This document shows, in pieces, positions 6,949-16,662 of a stretch of DNA of 39,056 bases. A model generated the notes under the pieces. That model was not told the origin of the DNA. It saw only the letters and a list, made by a program, of their open reading frames with translations, and did not search any database. A program made the translations under genes and the position numbers. The stretch covers positions 1 through 39,056 of the forward strand of contig JAIRMQ010000022.1 in the NCBI GenBank assembly GCA_031258575.1, in the 5' to 3' direction. Position 1 is the stretch's first letter. Each line of letters begins with the position of its first letter. This DNA comes from Holosporaceae bacterium (lineage in GTDB: Bacteria > Pseudomonadota > Alphaproteobacteria > UBA3830).

Positions 6949-7677
6949 ATGTCTGGGCATTCGCAGTTTAAGAATATTATGTATCGAAAAGGGGCTCAAG
7001 ATGCGAGGAAAGCTAAAGTTTTTTCAAAAATATCGCGAGAAATAACCGTTGCAGTAAAGGAAGGTGGAACAGATCCAGAAAGTAATACTAGATTAAGATC
7101 TGCGCTAATAAGCGCTCGTTCGGAGAATATGCCGAAAGATAATGTAGATCGCGCTGTCAAAAAAGCGATGGGAGGAGAAGCTGGAGTAGATTACACAAGT
7201 GTAAGGTATGAAGGATATGGTCCTGGAGGTGTTGCGATTATTGTTGAAGGACTGACCGATAATAAAAATCGTACCGCTTCGGACGTAAGGTCTTCTTTTT
7301 CAAAATTCGGAGGAAGCCTTGGAGAAACGAACAGCGTCAGTTTTCAATTCGATAGAGTTGGATATATTTCTTATCCCGTTAAAATAACATCTGAGGATGG
7401 GATGTTTGAGGCAGCTATCGACGCGGGTGCGGATGATATGACCGCCGGTGACGAGGTTTTTGAGATCATTTGTAAAATGGATAAACTCTCCGAAGTAAGA
7501 GATAAACTTATTAAAAAATTCGGAGATCCACAGGAAGCAAAGGTCACGTGGATGCCAAAAAATACCGTTCCAATTAACAAAGATACTGCTCAATCGTTAT
7601 TTAAACTAATTGAGCAACTTGAAGACAGCGATGATGTTCAATCTGTAACAGCTAATTGTGATATTGTAACTGCCTAA
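6949..7677 (+). CDS. yebC: YebC/PmpR (TACO1) family protein
   Basis: Members of this family bind the ribosome or DNA and have been reported as transcriptional regulators and as translation factors easing proline-rich stalls. The 242-residue product starts at the ATG behind TTGGAGAG and opens with the diagnostic 'MSGHSQFKNIMYRKGAQD'. It continues with 'KVFSKISREI', 'NMPKDNVDRAVKKAMGG' and 'YEGYGPGGVAIIVEGLTDN'. All blocks are in order and length is standard. A longer frame reaching back into the tRNA is not used. In many bacteria yebC neighbours ruvC; here it follows tRNA-Thr. Confidence 0.95.
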   Translation: MSGHSQFKNIMYRKGAQDARKAKVFSKISREITVAVKEGGTDPESNTRLRSALISARSENMPKDNVDRAVKKAMGGEAGVDYTSVRYEGYGPGGVAIIVEGLTDNKNRTASDVRSSFSKFGGSLGETNSVSFQFDRVGYISYPVKITSEDGMFEAAIDAGADDMTAGDEVFEIICKMDKLSEVRDKLIKKFGDPQEAKVTWMPKNTVPINKDTAQSLFKLIEQLEDSDDVQSVTANCDIVTA

Positions 7678-7686
7678 CCTGTAAGC

Positions 7687-8622
7687 TTAGCAAGAATGTT
7701 CTTGAAATGGTTCTTGCCAATGCCCAGGAATCATAGAAGTTCTTCCCAATAGTGTCTCGCTGATTTTTAAAGGAGGTACGTTTTTAGGAGTAAGCTTCAG
7801 AGTATAAAAGAAAAAATCACCTAGATATCTACGGATCAGCGATTTTACTTCATTCATATATTTCCTATCAGTAATCAAGTGAAAAATTTTTCTGTAATCA
7901 TCATGAATTAGATTAATTTCAATTCCGAATGATGAGACGAAAAATAGCTTACCGAGTTCTGAGTCACATCCTAGTCTCATGTTTCCTAGCTTTTGTATAT
8001 TATTACGCTTTATCGTGAAAGTTTTAAATTCACGTATCTCAACGATAAAATGAAAGAAAGACGAGATAATAGTTTTTAAACCGGTAACGCTCCTTTCTTT
8101 CGTCCAAAAAAGATATGAAAGACGCGACATTTTTCTGTCCATAGTTAGTGGATTTTCTCCGAAAAAAGACGCAATTGTGCGTAGTAGAAGACAATTTGAT
8201 TTATGACTTTGTAGATTTAACCATCTGCGCTTACTAATTTGATATGAAATTCCCAGAAGCCGTGTATTAAAAATATTTATAAACAAACTGGACGAGGTAT
8301 CTTTCTCCAATGATCTTTTGAAGATTAATTCAGCATATGGCGTGGGCAATGGTCCATTCAATCCTGATATCGCTAATCTTTCCACATAAATTACTGGTAT
8401 TTCATTAACTATGAGAATCTTTTCAATTTCCGTACCTCGCAGATGGAAAGAATTGATTGTTTTAGTTTGGAATGGCGCGATTGAAAGGTCTGTTTCTTTT
8501 CCAAACGAAATTTTGGAGCTGTACTCAAAGATATAAACTGCCATTTCAAAGGAAAACTGTTTAGAGTAATTATATAATTCTTCCTTTAGAGATAATTCTT
8601 TATTCCCACCTGATGATTCCAT
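7687..8622 (-). CDS. tssG: Type VI secretion system baseplate subunit TssG
   Basis: TssG joins TssF, TssE and TssK in the wedge of the T6SS baseplate. The 311-residue protein shows the family marks in order: an N-terminal helix before a 'FSFEMAVYIFEY' block (family 'FxFFQAxRLLE'), 'GLNGPLPTPYAELIF' (family 'GPLPxxYTELL'), an 'RRWLNLQSH' segment, and a C-terminal 'FFYTLKLTPKNVPPLKI' followed by 'LLGRTSMI' (family 'LGxTSWL'). It overlaps the end of tssF by 37 bases, so translation is likely coupled. No other T6SS gene follows; the next gene is the convergent yebC nine bases away. Identity to canonical TssG looks low. Confidence 0.85.
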   Translation of the reverse strand: MESSGGNKELSLKEELYNYSKQFSFEMAVYIFEYSSKISFGKETDLSIAPFQTKTINSFHLRGTEIEKILIVNEIPVIYVERLAISGLNGPLPTPYAELIFKRSLEKDTSSSLFINIFNTRLLGISYQISKRRWLNLQSHKSNCLLLRTIASFFGENPLTMDRKMSRLSYLFWTKERSVTGLKTIISSFFHFIVEIREFKTFTIKRNNIQKLGNMRLGCDSELGKLFFVSSFGIEINLIHDDYRKIFHLITDRKYMNEVKSLIRRYLGDFFFYTLKLTPKNVPPLKISETLLGRTSMIPGHWQEPFQEHSC

Positions 8623-10337
8623 TTCTTTATAATTCCATTTTTAATAATACTTTTTACCTCAACATCTGTGAACGTACTAATCGAGTTATATGATGCTAAA
8701 AACTTAGATAGGACCAAACTAAGAGGTAATCCTAGATTTTGAATTGTATCATCAAAGGTAATTTCTATGCGCGTCCCTCGTACGAAACCTCTCCAACATT
8801 GCTCATCTATTCTTCTGGTTGTTAATTCACTACTTACAGAAGAAATAGCGTCTATTTCTCTTTCTAGCGATGATCCTGTTATATTTGCGAACGTTCGCAA
8901 AACTTCTCTAATTTTCTTTATTCCGTCGTTACTAAATGAAATCGAGTTTAAGGACAGCGCTGATATTAATTTCCAAAGTATTTCTCCGCTTTTCGGGGAA
9001 GGTTTCTGAGCCGTTGGACGATCTACGCAATAAATATTTTTCACAGGAATTGATAGCTCTATTTGTAATTCTCCATTTGCTGGAATTTGTTCCGCCGCTC
9101 CTCTATTAGTACACAGGCTGTAACCATAAAATATCTTATCTGCAGGGTATTGCGGATTAAAATCCATGTCGACGAAAGAAACGAAAACATCTTCTCCTAT
9201 TGGAAGGTGAGATTTTTTTCTTCTCGATTTCCAAAATATTTTGTTATCCATACAATAATCGCAGGAGAAAAATTCCGGTATATAAATTTCATCATTATTT
9301 TCAGAATCAACAGCAACGATTTTTTCAATTGTATATATTTCATTAGTGTTATAAAGCCTATAGTCTGGAACTAAGCAGTATTCAACTTGTCTTTGGTCTA
9401 AACGTAATGGTTCTGTTACTTTATGAAATAAGTTTACGGCAGGTACTGAGGAAATTGAAAAGTTTTTCTCCGAAATTTCCATTGCAATATCGCTTCCTAA
9501 CGGAATATAGAGAAAATTATCTCCAGCTAGATCCAGATTCTGCGGAAAATGAACTTCAAATCCATGGAATTTGTCTGGAAAAGCGAAATACTCATGTAAT
9601 AATCTGAAACCCTTATGAACTGTTTGTGGATATAAAAACAGAGATTGATTATCATCAATTCCGATTGGTTTTGCCGTAGCTAATTGGGTATACCGATCGT
9701 TTTTTTGCAAAAGTACACATTCTTCAGTGGAGAAAATCGTAGCGAAAATCTTTCCTTTCAAAAGTGCATTTGCTAGGAGATAGAATTTTAAATTTTTCGG
9801 AGAAATTTGCGTCGAATTGCCTTTGATTCCTATTTTTAGATAATGGATAGAGCGTGCATAGTAGGAAGGAAGCTGTTCTTTGGTAATAACGGAAGCTTCG
9901 GTTATTTCTAATGGCCATATCTGCAGATCATGAGACGTCATAAATTGACATATCTCTCCGGAATGACTTTGAATGTGCAAAGAAGTACTTTGGGGAACTA
10001 CAACACCTGGAGCTTTCATCGCTCGTGATTGATCTACAGTAAAATTCACTAAAACGCAGGAGGGCGTTGGTAAAGTAAGTGGTTGATATATAATATCCAA
10101 GAGAGTTTGGGCTATTTCTGGAAATTGGTCGTCTATTTGCTTTTGTAATTTCCCCGTAAGAAATGCAAAACTTTCAATGAGCCTTTCGACATGCGGATCA
10201 GAAGATTCATTTGAAGATAGATCAAGCCTGCGCGCAATTTTAGGAAAACGTTGAGCAAAATCCTTTCCTGCACTTCTCAAATAAGAAAGCTCATGTTGAT
10301 AATACTCTGATAAAATATCTATGTCGCTTTTAATCAT
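8586..10337 (-). CDS. tssF: Type VI secretion system baseplate subunit TssF
   Basis: TssF (VasA) is the largest wedge protein of the T6SS baseplate, present as two copies with one TssG. The N-terminus is diagnostic: 'EYYQHELSYLRSAGKDFA' and 'FPKIARRLDL', then 'DPHVERLIESFAFLTGKL' and 'FPEIAQTLLDIIYQPL'. The C-terminus 'FVRGTRIEITFD' and 'FTDVEVKSIIKNG' also match TssF, and about 583 residues is full length. I start at the ATG at 10337; a GTG five codons upstream is possible, and neither has a strong ribosome site. It is divergent from the metalloprotease gene, with an inverted repeat between them. Confidence 0.93.
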   Translation of the reverse strand: MIKSDIDILSEYYQHELSYLRSAGKDFAQRFPKIARRLDLSSNESSDPHVERLIESFAFLTGKLQKQIDDQFPEIAQTLLDIIYQPLTLPTPSCVLVNFTVDQSRAMKAPGVVVPQSTSLHIQSHSGEICQFMTSHDLQIWPLEITEASVITKEQLPSYYARSIHYLKIGIKGNSTQISPKNLKFYLLANALLKGKIFATIFSTEECVLLQKNDRYTQLATAKPIGIDDNQSLFLYPQTVHKGFRLLHEYFAFPDKFHGFEVHFPQNLDLAGDNFLYIPLGSDIAMEISEKNFSISSVPAVNLFHKVTEPLRLDQRQVEYCLVPDYRLYNTNEIYTIEKIVAVDSENNDEIYIPEFFSCDYCMDNKIFWKSRRKKSHLPIGEDVFVSFVDMDFNPQYPADKIFYGYSLCTNRGAAEQIPANGELQIELSIPVKNIYCVDRPTAQKPSPKSGEILWKLISALSLNSISFSNDGIKKIREVLRTFANITGSSLEREIDAISSVSSELTTRRIDEQCWRGFVRGTRIEITFDDTIQNLGLPLSLVLSKFLASYNSISTFTDVEVKSIIKNGIIKKWNHQVGIKNYL

Positions 10338-10390
10338 TCTTGATAAATACACATCTATTGTTTAAAAAGTCGTTAATGCTCCTTTTGAAT

Positions 10391-10410
10391 CGATATGCGA
10401 ATTCATATCG
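10391..10410. promoter_or_regulatory. Inverted repeat between tssF and the metalloprotease gene
   Basis: The arms CGATATG (10391-10397) and CATATCG (10404-10410) are perfect complements around the six-base centre CGAATT. The site lies in the only non-coding space between the divergent tssF and protease genes and just upstream of a likely promoter. It could be a shared operator co-regulating both genes; it has no T-run, so it is not an obvious terminator. Confidence 0.4.
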
Positions 10411-10427
10411 GTATTTAAAAAAAATGC

Positions 10428-10457
10428 TTGCTCAAGACTTTTATTGTATTATATATT
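10428..10457 (+). promoter_or_regulatory. Probable promoter of the metalloprotease gene
   Basis: A TTGCTC box (10428-10433) is followed, at 16 or 18 bases, by TATATA or TATATT (10450-10457). Transcription would start near 10463, upstream of the GTG at 10483 but downstream of the alternative TTG at 10444, which favours the GTG as the true start. Confidence 0.4.
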
Positions 10458-10482
10458 TCTTAGCAGACAAAAAGAGTTTCTA

Positions 10483-11559
10483 GTGCATATTACAAAAATC
10501 ATCAATATTCTCGCTATAATTGGAGTGGTTTGTTCACTTTTTTTTTCAACCGAAACTTCTCAACAAAAACAAAAAAACATATTGCCAACAAGCGCGAAAA
10601 AAATCAAGCGCACAGAGGAATATGTTTCTCCAGAACCGTTTCCTGAATTAGTAAATCCAATGAATGTAAGAGAAGTTTTCCTCTCCTCCAGAGAAGAAGA
10701 GGAATACTACTTTCAAAAAACATGGGATCCATTAAAGACTTTAGAACAGAATCGTCGGATTTTAGTTGATTCATTCATGAAAAACTGTGTGGACTCCGTG
10801 GTTGATTTCTTGCATACAGATAAAGGATTGATATTGGTAACGAAATCTCAACCAAACGGAATGTTGCTACAATCAGCGGATGTTGAAGAATTTCGCACTA
10901 GAGATATTGTGGAAGTGATTTATTTAATGACAGATTCCCCTATATTTTGTCGACTGGTCAGGGCATTGTTGACTAAGTATAAGACATTGCGATACAGACC
11001 GCAAAAGGCGGTATTTTTGTATACCAAAGGGGAAGCAAACCACGCATCATACGATATTATCCATCATGTATTAAATCTTAGAATAAGTGATTTAGAAGTT
11101 CTTTCCGCTTTCGATTGTACCAAGCATAAACTTCGTTTTGGAGCAACTGTCTTTCATGAAATGTTACATTGGTATCATAAAGTTTGCGATTTAGAATCGT
11201 TCGTAAAACGAAGTAAATCTACAAGCTGTATTCAAAAGCATTTTTTAGAAAGCCACACTGGTTTTTTCTTTATGGGATATAAAGATATCGCCTTAAAAGG
11301 ATTTTCCAACGACGAGGAATATTTAACAATCTATGGATTAAAAGAAGATTATAATGGAGAACTAGTAATAGACAGTCTTTCTGAAGCCTCTTATACTTAC
11401 GAACAATATGGATATATCAGAGGAAGTCATACTGTTTTTACAAGTTTTTCTGACGAAAAGCATTTCATTTTATCCACAAGAGATCCTTCTCTGCTCAAAT
11501 TATTCCAGACCAAAGAATATTCAAAATTCGGAAAAGGAGAATTTAAATGTGCAAACTGA
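10483..11559 (+). CDS. Membrane-targeted HExxH zinc metalloprotease, candidate effector
   Basis: From the GTG (AAAGAG upstream) the 358-residue product starts with a hydrophobic segment, 'INILAIIGVVCSLFF', that could be a signal peptide or membrane anchor. A charged linker and a soluble domain follow. The catalytic motif is VFHEMLHWYH (HEMLH at 225-229). Downstream are EEYLTIYGL (278-286) and a tract SEASYTYEQYGYIRGSH (300-316) with candidate third-ligand glutamates. The order HExxH, 'EE..TIxGL', then an acidic/'YxxIRxSH' tract recalls Peptidase_M91 effectors (NleD/HopH1 type), but that link is by eye and uncertain. It is divergent from tssF. A T6SS or Sec-exported host-directed protease is plausible; an ordinary envelope protease is the alternative. 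Confidence 0.65.
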   Translation: MHITKIINILAIIGVVCSLFFSTETSQQKQKNILPTSAKKIKRTEEYVSPEPFPELVNPMNVREVFLSSREEEEYYFQKTWDPLKTLEQNRRILVDSFMKNCVDSVVDFLHTDKGLILVTKSQPNGMLLQSADVEEFRTRDIVEVIYLMTDSPIFCRLVRALLTKYKTLRYRPQKAVFLYTKGEANHASYDIIHHVLNLRISDLEVLSAFDCTKHKLRFGATVFHEMLHWYHKVCDLESFVKRSKSTSCIQKHFLESHTGFFFMGYKDIALKGFSNDEEYLTIYGLKEDYNGELVIDSLSEASYTYEQYGYIRGSHTVFTSFSDEKHFILSTRDPSLLKLFQTKEYSKFGKGEFKCAN

Positions 11560-11576
11560 CTTTTTTTCAAGACACT

Positions 11577-12917
11577 CTATAGCGTTTTCACTATAGATTC
11601 TGTCATTTTTTTTGCATCCCCTAGCAGCATTATAGTATTCGGAGCGTAAAATAATTCATTATCGATGCCGGAATATCCTGTCGCCATAGATCTTTTTACA
11701 AACAATACCACTTTTGCTTTTTCTACTTCCAGTATTGGCATACCATATATAGGACTTGAAGGGTCTTTTTTAGCGGATGGGTTAGTAACGTCATTTGCTC
11801 CAACGACATAAGCGACGTCACTAGAAGAAAATTCTTGATTAATTTCTTTTAGCTCGAAAACGTCGTCATAAAGAACTCCCGCCTCGGCTAGTAGAACATT
11901 CATATGCCCCGGCATACGGCCTGCTACGGGATGTATAGCGTATTTTACAGAGATTCCTTTTTTCTTCAGCATATCACTCATCTCTTTTAATGCATGCTGA
12001 GCGTGAGAAGTTGCCATTCCATAACCAGGAACAATGATAACTGATTTTGCGTTTTTCAAAATGAAAGCTGCATCTTCCGGAGCGCCTTGCTTAATAGACC
12101 CTTGAGTTTGTGCAGATGTTGATTCCAAAGCCTTTTGTTCTGTAATTATATTAATTAATGATCGATTCATTCCTTTACACATTACATAACTTAGTATCGC
12201 GCCGCTCGCTCCAACCAATGCTCCCGTAATAATAAGAAGATCGTTCTGAAGTGTGAATCCTATACCAGATGCGGCCCATCCGGAGCATGAATTTAACAGC
12301 GAAACCATGACTGGCATGTCCGCTCCTCCAATTGGTATTAGTAATGTAGCTCCGATAATGAAGGATAAAATGTTCATTAGAACAAACGCGCCATGATTTT
12401 CAGTAATGACAAAATACATCAGCGAAGAAATCAAAGAAAAGGCTAAAAAGGTGTTTAAGGCCGGATTAATGTTCGATCCTTTGTATAAGCCATGTAATTT
12501 TAGAAAGGCGATTACAGATCCAGAGAAAGTGATAGCACCAATGGCAGAACCAAGTCCGATTTCCATTAACTCAATGCTTCCATGATTTAAAAAAACTTCA
12601 GATGTCGGATAGTAGACAGAAAAAGCTATTAAAACTGCAGATAAGCCAACTAAGCTGTGGAATCCAGCTATCAATTGAGGCAATGCAGTCATAAGTACGC
12701 CTCGAGCAACGAAAATTCCTATAGCTCCACCAATTGTTACGGCGAGTAGAATATTGCAGATATTTGAAATATCCATGCTAATAATAGTTGCGGCAAAAGC
12801 CATAACAATTCCCACAATACCGCATATATTTCCGCGAAGAGCAGTTTCTGCAGAAGCCAAACCATTTAGTGCGAAAATAAAGCAGATTGAGCTAATTATA
12901 TAAAGCGTATCTATCAT
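11577..12917 (-). CDS. pntB: NAD(P) transhydrogenase subunit beta
   Basis: PntB is the inner-membrane subunit that couples proton entry to reduction of NADP by NADH, supplying NADPH. The 446-residue product has about eight hydrophobic segments in the first 260 residues and then the NADP-binding domain III. In that domain are '[18 protein letters not shown]' (GYGxA fold), '[18 protein letters not shown]' and '[13 protein letters not shown]', all classic PntB motifs, and a C-terminal '[12 protein letters not shown]'. It overlaps the upstream membrane subunit by the four bases ATGA. The soluble NAD-binding alpha subunit is not in this window. Confidence 0.96.
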   Translation of the reverse strand: MIDTLYIISSICFIFALNGLASAETALRGNICGIVGIVMAFAATIISMDISNICNILLAVTIGGAIGIFVARGVLMTALPQLIAGFHSLVGLSAVLIAFSVYYPTSEVFLNHGSIELMEIGLGSAIGAITFSGSVIAFLKLHGLYKGSNINPALNTFLAFSLISSLMYFVITENHGAFVLMNILSFIIGATLLIPIGGADMPVMVSLLNSCSGWAASGIGFTLQNDLLIITGALVGASGAILSYVMCKGMNRSLINIITEQKALESTSAQTQGSIKQGAPEDAAFILKNAKSVIIVPGYGMATSHAQHALKEMSDMLKKKGISVKYAIHPVAGRMPGHMNVLLAEAGVLYDDVFELKEINQEFSSSDVAYVVGANDVTNPSAKKDPSSPIYGMPILEVEKAKVVLFVKRSMATGYSGIDNELFYAPNTIMLLGDAKKMTESIVKTL

Positions 12918-13264
12918 TTTGTTTTATCCATTTTTCTAAACATTTTTATCATTCTGTGAGTGATAGCAAATCCGCCAAAAATATTAATAGAAGTGAAAAA
13001 CACAGCGATAAAAGCTAATATACGAGAACAGTGGCAATGCCTATGGGCTAATGAAAAAATCGCGCCTACTATAATGATACTGGAAACCGCATTGGTAACT
13101 GACATAAGAGGGGCATGTAATGCTGGGGTTACTCTCCAGATAACGTAATATCCAATGCAGCAGGCAAGGATAAAAACGGTTATTCCATGAACTCCTGTCG
13201 TTCCAACATTTCCATTGAGCGCCTCGCTGTAAACAATGTCATAAAAGCCTTGTATATATTCCAT
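12914..13264 (-). CDS. pntAB: NAD(P) transhydrogenase alpha subunit, membrane part (PntAB/PntA2)
   Basis: This 116-residue protein corresponds to the separate small alpha2 subunit of three-subunit transhydrogenases such as that of Rhodospirillum rubrum. It has three hydrophobic segments. The family's core motif, '[24 protein letters not shown]', spans about residues 45-68, followed by '[17 protein letters not shown]'. A GGGAG ribosome site precedes the ATG. Its stop overlaps the pntB start (ATGA). The gene for the soluble alpha1 subunit, normally immediately upstream, is replaced by non-coding DNA and the initiator tRNA. Confidence 0.93.
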   Translation of the reverse strand: MEYIQGFYDIVYSEALNGNVGTTGVHGITVFILACCIGYYVIWRVTPALHAPLMSVTNAVSSIIIVGAIFSLAHRHCHCSRILAFIAVFFTSINIFGGFAITHRMIKMFRKMDKTK

Positions 13265-13427
13265 GGTTAATCTCCCAAAAACGGCAGATTATAACAGGGA
13301 ATAGTTAAATATTAATAGATTTTGTTTAGGATGTATCATCTGCTAGGCCTATTTCAATAGTTACTTCCTGTCATTGTTTCTTTTTTTCTAAGAAAGCTTA
13401 GAACTAATTTTCATTGACCGTTTAAAA

Positions 13428-13504
<77 letters not shown>

Positions 13505-13515
13505 ACAGCTTTTTC

Positions 13516-13544
13516 AATATATAGAATGCGTAAAAATATTACAA
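13516..13544 (-). promoter_or_regulatory. Promoter of the initiator tRNA
   Basis: On the minus strand TTGTAA (13544-13539) and TATATT (13521-13516) are separated by exactly 17 bases. Transcription would begin a few bases before the tRNA 5' end at 13504. The boxes lie in the short space after the heparinase-like gene, so the tRNA has its own promoter. Confidence 0.6.
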
Positions 13545-13552
13545 TCCGAAAA

Positions 13553-15034
13553 CTACACTTTTTTCATACTCCAGCGTACTCTATTGGAAGATATAGTTCT
13601 TAATGAAAGAACGGAAATTTTTTGGAGATTGCCGTTGATTATTGTGTTTTTTCCAAAATCGAAGGATAACGATACACTTCGATCGAAATTCCAGATCCAT
13701 CTTTCACCATTTTTTAGATCCATGGAGAAACCGTTCTGATATTCAAGCATTGTGATGTCTGTTTTAAAAGGTAGTATTATGCAATGCAATATATTGAATG
13801 ATTCAGTTGAAATTATTTCTTCACAACGAATATCCATGCCAAGCTTATTAATATATAATTTTTTTTCGAATGTCACGTCGTGGTCGTTTACAATAAACTC
13901 AGATTTTCCATTAAACCAGCTGTTGCTTTTATCTTTATAAATTTCATGGTCTATTTTATTTTTTCCAGAAAACAACAGTTTGGAATCGCTGAAATACAAA
14001 TATGTTCCCAATATTATTCTTTGCGGACCCGTACTAAATTCAATCGGCAGATATCTATTTTTTATATCGATAAAAAGACTTCCTCCGAAAGACTGAAAAC
14101 GGAGATAGTTTGGATGAATTAACAATGAATTGTCGTTCTTCACCCGTGCAAGTAGCGCGTCTATATACGAGGGAGATGGAGTAAATTCACTTCGGAAAAT
14201 ACTTATTCCACCATCAGAGTGCCTGATTGTTTTTATAATAGTAGCTAGTTTAGATATATTATCCGAGATCTCACGCGGAACTTTCTTTTGGTAAAGTAAA
14301 ATGATGGATTGAATATCTATTAAGCAGCGTAAAACTATTAAAATTTCTTGCGGAGTTTCGCATGATTTCGCACAATTTACTACTTCTAAAAAAAAAGATA
14401 ATTCCCGAATTGATTTAAAAAGACTTTTTTTATCGTTCAATGCGGAAGATCCTATTGCAATAGCTCTAATTAGTCGTAATTTTTCTGAAACTTTCATCGG
14501 CAAATATAATAGTCTTTTGGCAAATTTTATTTGCCGAATCAGGCTTTTTATAAAAACAGCGTTGAATTTTGCACTGGAAATTTGGGAAATCAAATTGTAT
14601 TGCATAATCCAGTTGTAAATTCTCTCGGAAACATTAACGATATTCCATGATAATTTATCTAATTTAGAGAATTTTTCTATCCAAAAAGTGATGTTTTGCT
14701 GCATTGGCAGATACCAACGTCGGTCTATGTTTAGATTAAGAACAGATATCCACTCGAATGAATGTAATTCTGATTTTTCTTCATCTGAAAAATCATTTGA
14801 ATACAGAAAAGTCGGTATATTTTTTATTAAAACGGGGCGGCCGGTGCATTTAAGTATAGAAACTTGGCTTTGAGAAATTACATCCACAGAGTATTCAGAG
14901 GGAAAAGTATTATTGAGCTTGTTGCTAATTTTTCTTTTAGATAGCGAGACTAAAGTAAGATGGTACAAAGGAATTCTAGAGGCCCAAAAGTGTAATTTCG
15001 CCCAATGAACTTTGATTGTTCTGATCAAGCTCAT
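13553..15034 (-). CDS. Heparinase II/III family protein
   Basis: A 493-residue relative of the heparinase II/III-like proteins found beside rpe or purH in many alphaproteobacteria; their substrate is generally unknown. Visible marks are 'FEWISVLNLNIDRRW', 'WNIVNVSERIYNWI' (family 'WxxxxxSxRxxxW'), 'TIIKTIRHSDGGISIFRS' (family 'LRHGDGGLALFN') and 'LRFQSFGGSLFIDI' at the start of the C-terminal beta-sandwich. There is no signal peptide, as in other members of this cytosolic-looking group. The C-terminal half is weakly conserved and lysine/asparagine-rich, so activity is uncertain. It begins seven bases after rpe, in an apparent thyX-rpe-heparinase operon. Confidence 0.75.
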   Translation of the reverse strand: MSLIRTIKVHWAKLHFWASRIPLYHLTLVSLSKRKISNKLNNTFPSEYSVDVISQSQVSILKCTGRPVLIKNIPTFLYSNDFSDEEKSELHSFEWISVLNLNIDRRWYLPMQQNITFWIEKFSKLDKLSWNIVNVSERIYNWIMQYNLISQISSAKFNAVFIKSLIRQIKFAKRLLYLPMKVSEKLRLIRAIAIGSSALNDKKSLFKSIRELSFFLEVVNCAKSCETPQEILIVLRCLIDIQSIILLYQKKVPREISDNISKLATIIKTIRHSDGGISIFRSEFTPSPSYIDALLARVKNDNSLLIHPNYLRFQSFGGSLFIDIKNRYLPIEFSTGPQRIILGTYLYFSDSKLLFSGKNKIDHEIYKDKSNSWFNGKSEFIVNDHDVTFEKKLYINKLGMDIRCEEIISTESFNILHCIILPFKTDITMLEYQNGFSMDLKNGERWIWNFDRSVSLSFDFGKNTIINGNLQKISVLSLRTISSNRVRWSMKKV

Positions 15035-15041
15035 AAATCTG

Positions 15042-15677
15042 TTAACTTTCTTTTAATTTTTGAATCGCATTGGAATAATTTGCATTTTTAAAAATATATG
15101 AGCCGGAAACAAAACTATTTGCTCCGCATTCTTTGCATTGCCTGATATTTTGATCGGTTATTCCGCCATCAACGCATATTTCCATCGATGCGGGTAATAA
15201 ATTTTTCAATTCGGAGATTTTTCTTAACTGAGATTGGATGAATTCTTGACCTGAACTTCCAGGATTCACTCCCATGACCAGAACCATATCCAGAACATCG
15301 AAACAATAATCGATTACGTTAATAGACGTAGTTGGATTTAAAGCAAGACCGGTTTTTTTCCCCAACGATTTTATAATGGAAAGACTGCTATGCAGATGAA
15401 TCGTACTTTCCGGATGGATTATTATCATGTCCGCTCCAGCAAGAGCAAAATTCTCAATATGCCTCTCGACGTTTATTACCATGAGATGAACATCAAATCT
15501 TAATTCCGTTAATTTTCTATGATTTGCAATAATATGATGACCGAAAGTAATGGCTTCCGTAAAATTTCCATCCATCACATCCCAATGAATTGAATCAGCG
15601 CCAGTTTTTTCAATGCTACGTATCTCTTCTCCTAATTTAGTTGGGTCGGCTGATAAGATTGATGGACAAATTTTCAT
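15042..15677 (-). CDS. rpe: Ribulose-phosphate 3-epimerase
   Basis: Rpe interconverts ribulose 5-phosphate and xylulose 5-phosphate in the pentose phosphate pathway. The 211-residue TIM barrel shows '[18 protein letters not shown]' at the start, 'HWDVMDGNF' (metal-binding His and Asp), 'FDVHLMV' , '[13 protein letters not shown]' and '[11 protein letters not shown]' (second catalytic Asp). I use the internal ATG at 15677, which overlaps the thyX stop as ATGA and has GGAAGCGAAG upstream; a longer frame starting at 15719 lies inside thyX. Coupled translation with thyX is likely. Confidence 0.95.
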   Translation of the reverse strand: MKICPSILSADPTKLGEEIRSIEKTGADSIHWDVMDGNFTEAITFGHHIIANHRKLTELRFDVHLMVINVERHIENFALAGADMIIIHPESTIHLHSSLSIIKSLGKKTGLALNPTTSINVIDYCFDVLDMVLVMGVNPGSSGQEFIQSQLRKISELKNLLPASMEICVDGGITDQNIRQCKECGANSFVSGSYIFKNANYSNAIQKLKES

Positions 15678-16591
15678 TCTTCGCTTCCTATACCAAAGAT
15701 AGATGAAAATTCTTGCCATTCTCCTTTACTTAACCCGCTTTTTTCTTGAGAGATTTTTTCTCCCTTTATGATACGTTTTATTAAATTGGTACATTCTTGT
15801 GATAGAGTAACTGTACGTTGTCTATAGTTAACAAATGCTTCGTAGGTAAACGGAAGCCATTTTTTCAATATTTCCAGAATTACATTTGCATAGCACCTTA
15901 TTTCATATTGTGCGTGAGAATCAGCTCTCAACCTTAGGAAATGCATGAGATTGTGTAGATCTATTTTCCAATACATTTCTGTATAAACGTTAACAGGAAG
16001 CACAGTTCTGGCCAGTTCTCGTGTTAGCTGCAAATTATTCAACATATACAGATATTTTTCATATGCGTTTGTAGAAGATTCCGATAGAATTTTTTTCACT
16101 TCCTCCGCAAATGCGATTTTTTCGGAGGATTTCCCTTGTTTATTCATTTCAGACTGCTTCGTCAACTGTTCAATTTCAGGAATATAAAATTCATTGCTTA
16201 AAACCGAGTACCTAGCCGAGTATTCATTTATACTGGCTGTCCGATGCCTTACCCAATGTCGTGCAACGAATATCGGTAGTTTAATGTGTAATTTTATCTC
16301 GCACATTTCGAAAGGAGTGGTATGTCCGTGTCGCATGAGATAACTTATCAATCCACGATCTTCCTGAACCTTTTTTGTGCCTGCTCCATAGGAAACGCGC
16401 GCTGCTTGGACTATAGACGAATCCGTTCCCATATAATCTACAACGCGGATGAAACCATGATCCAGCACGGAAATTGGTTTATATAAAATCGACTCCAATT
16501 CTGGAGAAGTTGTTCTCATGGTAGTCATGGAACATTCTTTTCTATTTTTTTCAATTTCATTTTCAAATAATTCCGGAGAGGATTCATGCAT
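15674..16591 (-). CDS. thyX: Flavin-dependent thymidylate synthase
   Basis: ThyX methylates dUMP to dTMP using methylene-tetrahydrofolate, FAD and NADPH, and releases tetrahydrofolate rather than dihydrofolate. The 305-residue product has the signature [14 protein letters not shown] (family RHRxxSxNxxSxRY). It also has '[14 protein letters not shown]', '[15 protein letters not shown]' and the C-terminal '[12 protein letters not shown]', all in the layout of the long alphaproteobacterial form. The ATG has GGAAG upstream. It heads the thyX-rpe-heparinase operon and is divergent from xthA. No thyA is seen in this window. Confidence 0.96.
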   Translation of the reverse strand: MHESSPELFENEIEKNRKECSMTTMRTTSPELESILYKPISVLDHGFIRVVDYMGTDSSIVQAARVSYGAGTKKVQEDRGLISYLMRHGHTTPFEMCEIKLHIKLPIFVARHWVRHRTASINEYSARYSVLSNEFYIPEIEQLTKQSEMNKQGKSSEKIAFAEEVKKILSESSTNAYEKYLYMLNNLQLTRELARTVLPVNVYTEMYWKIDLHNLMHFLRLRADSHAQYEIRCYANVILEILKKWLPFTYEAFVNYRQRTVTLSQECTNLIKRIIKGEKISQEKSGLSKGEWQEFSSIFGIGSEE

Positions 16592-16662
16592 AATTTATCT
16601 TCCAACTAACCGCAGCATTATATAAAATACCAAAGAATAAAAGCAACGCTTGGAATTCGTGA

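Noticed and set aside
10444-10482. TTG start for the metalloprotease
   Set aside because: It lies within the likely promoter region; the GTG at 10483 has AAAGAG upstream and gives a compact signal-like N-terminus.
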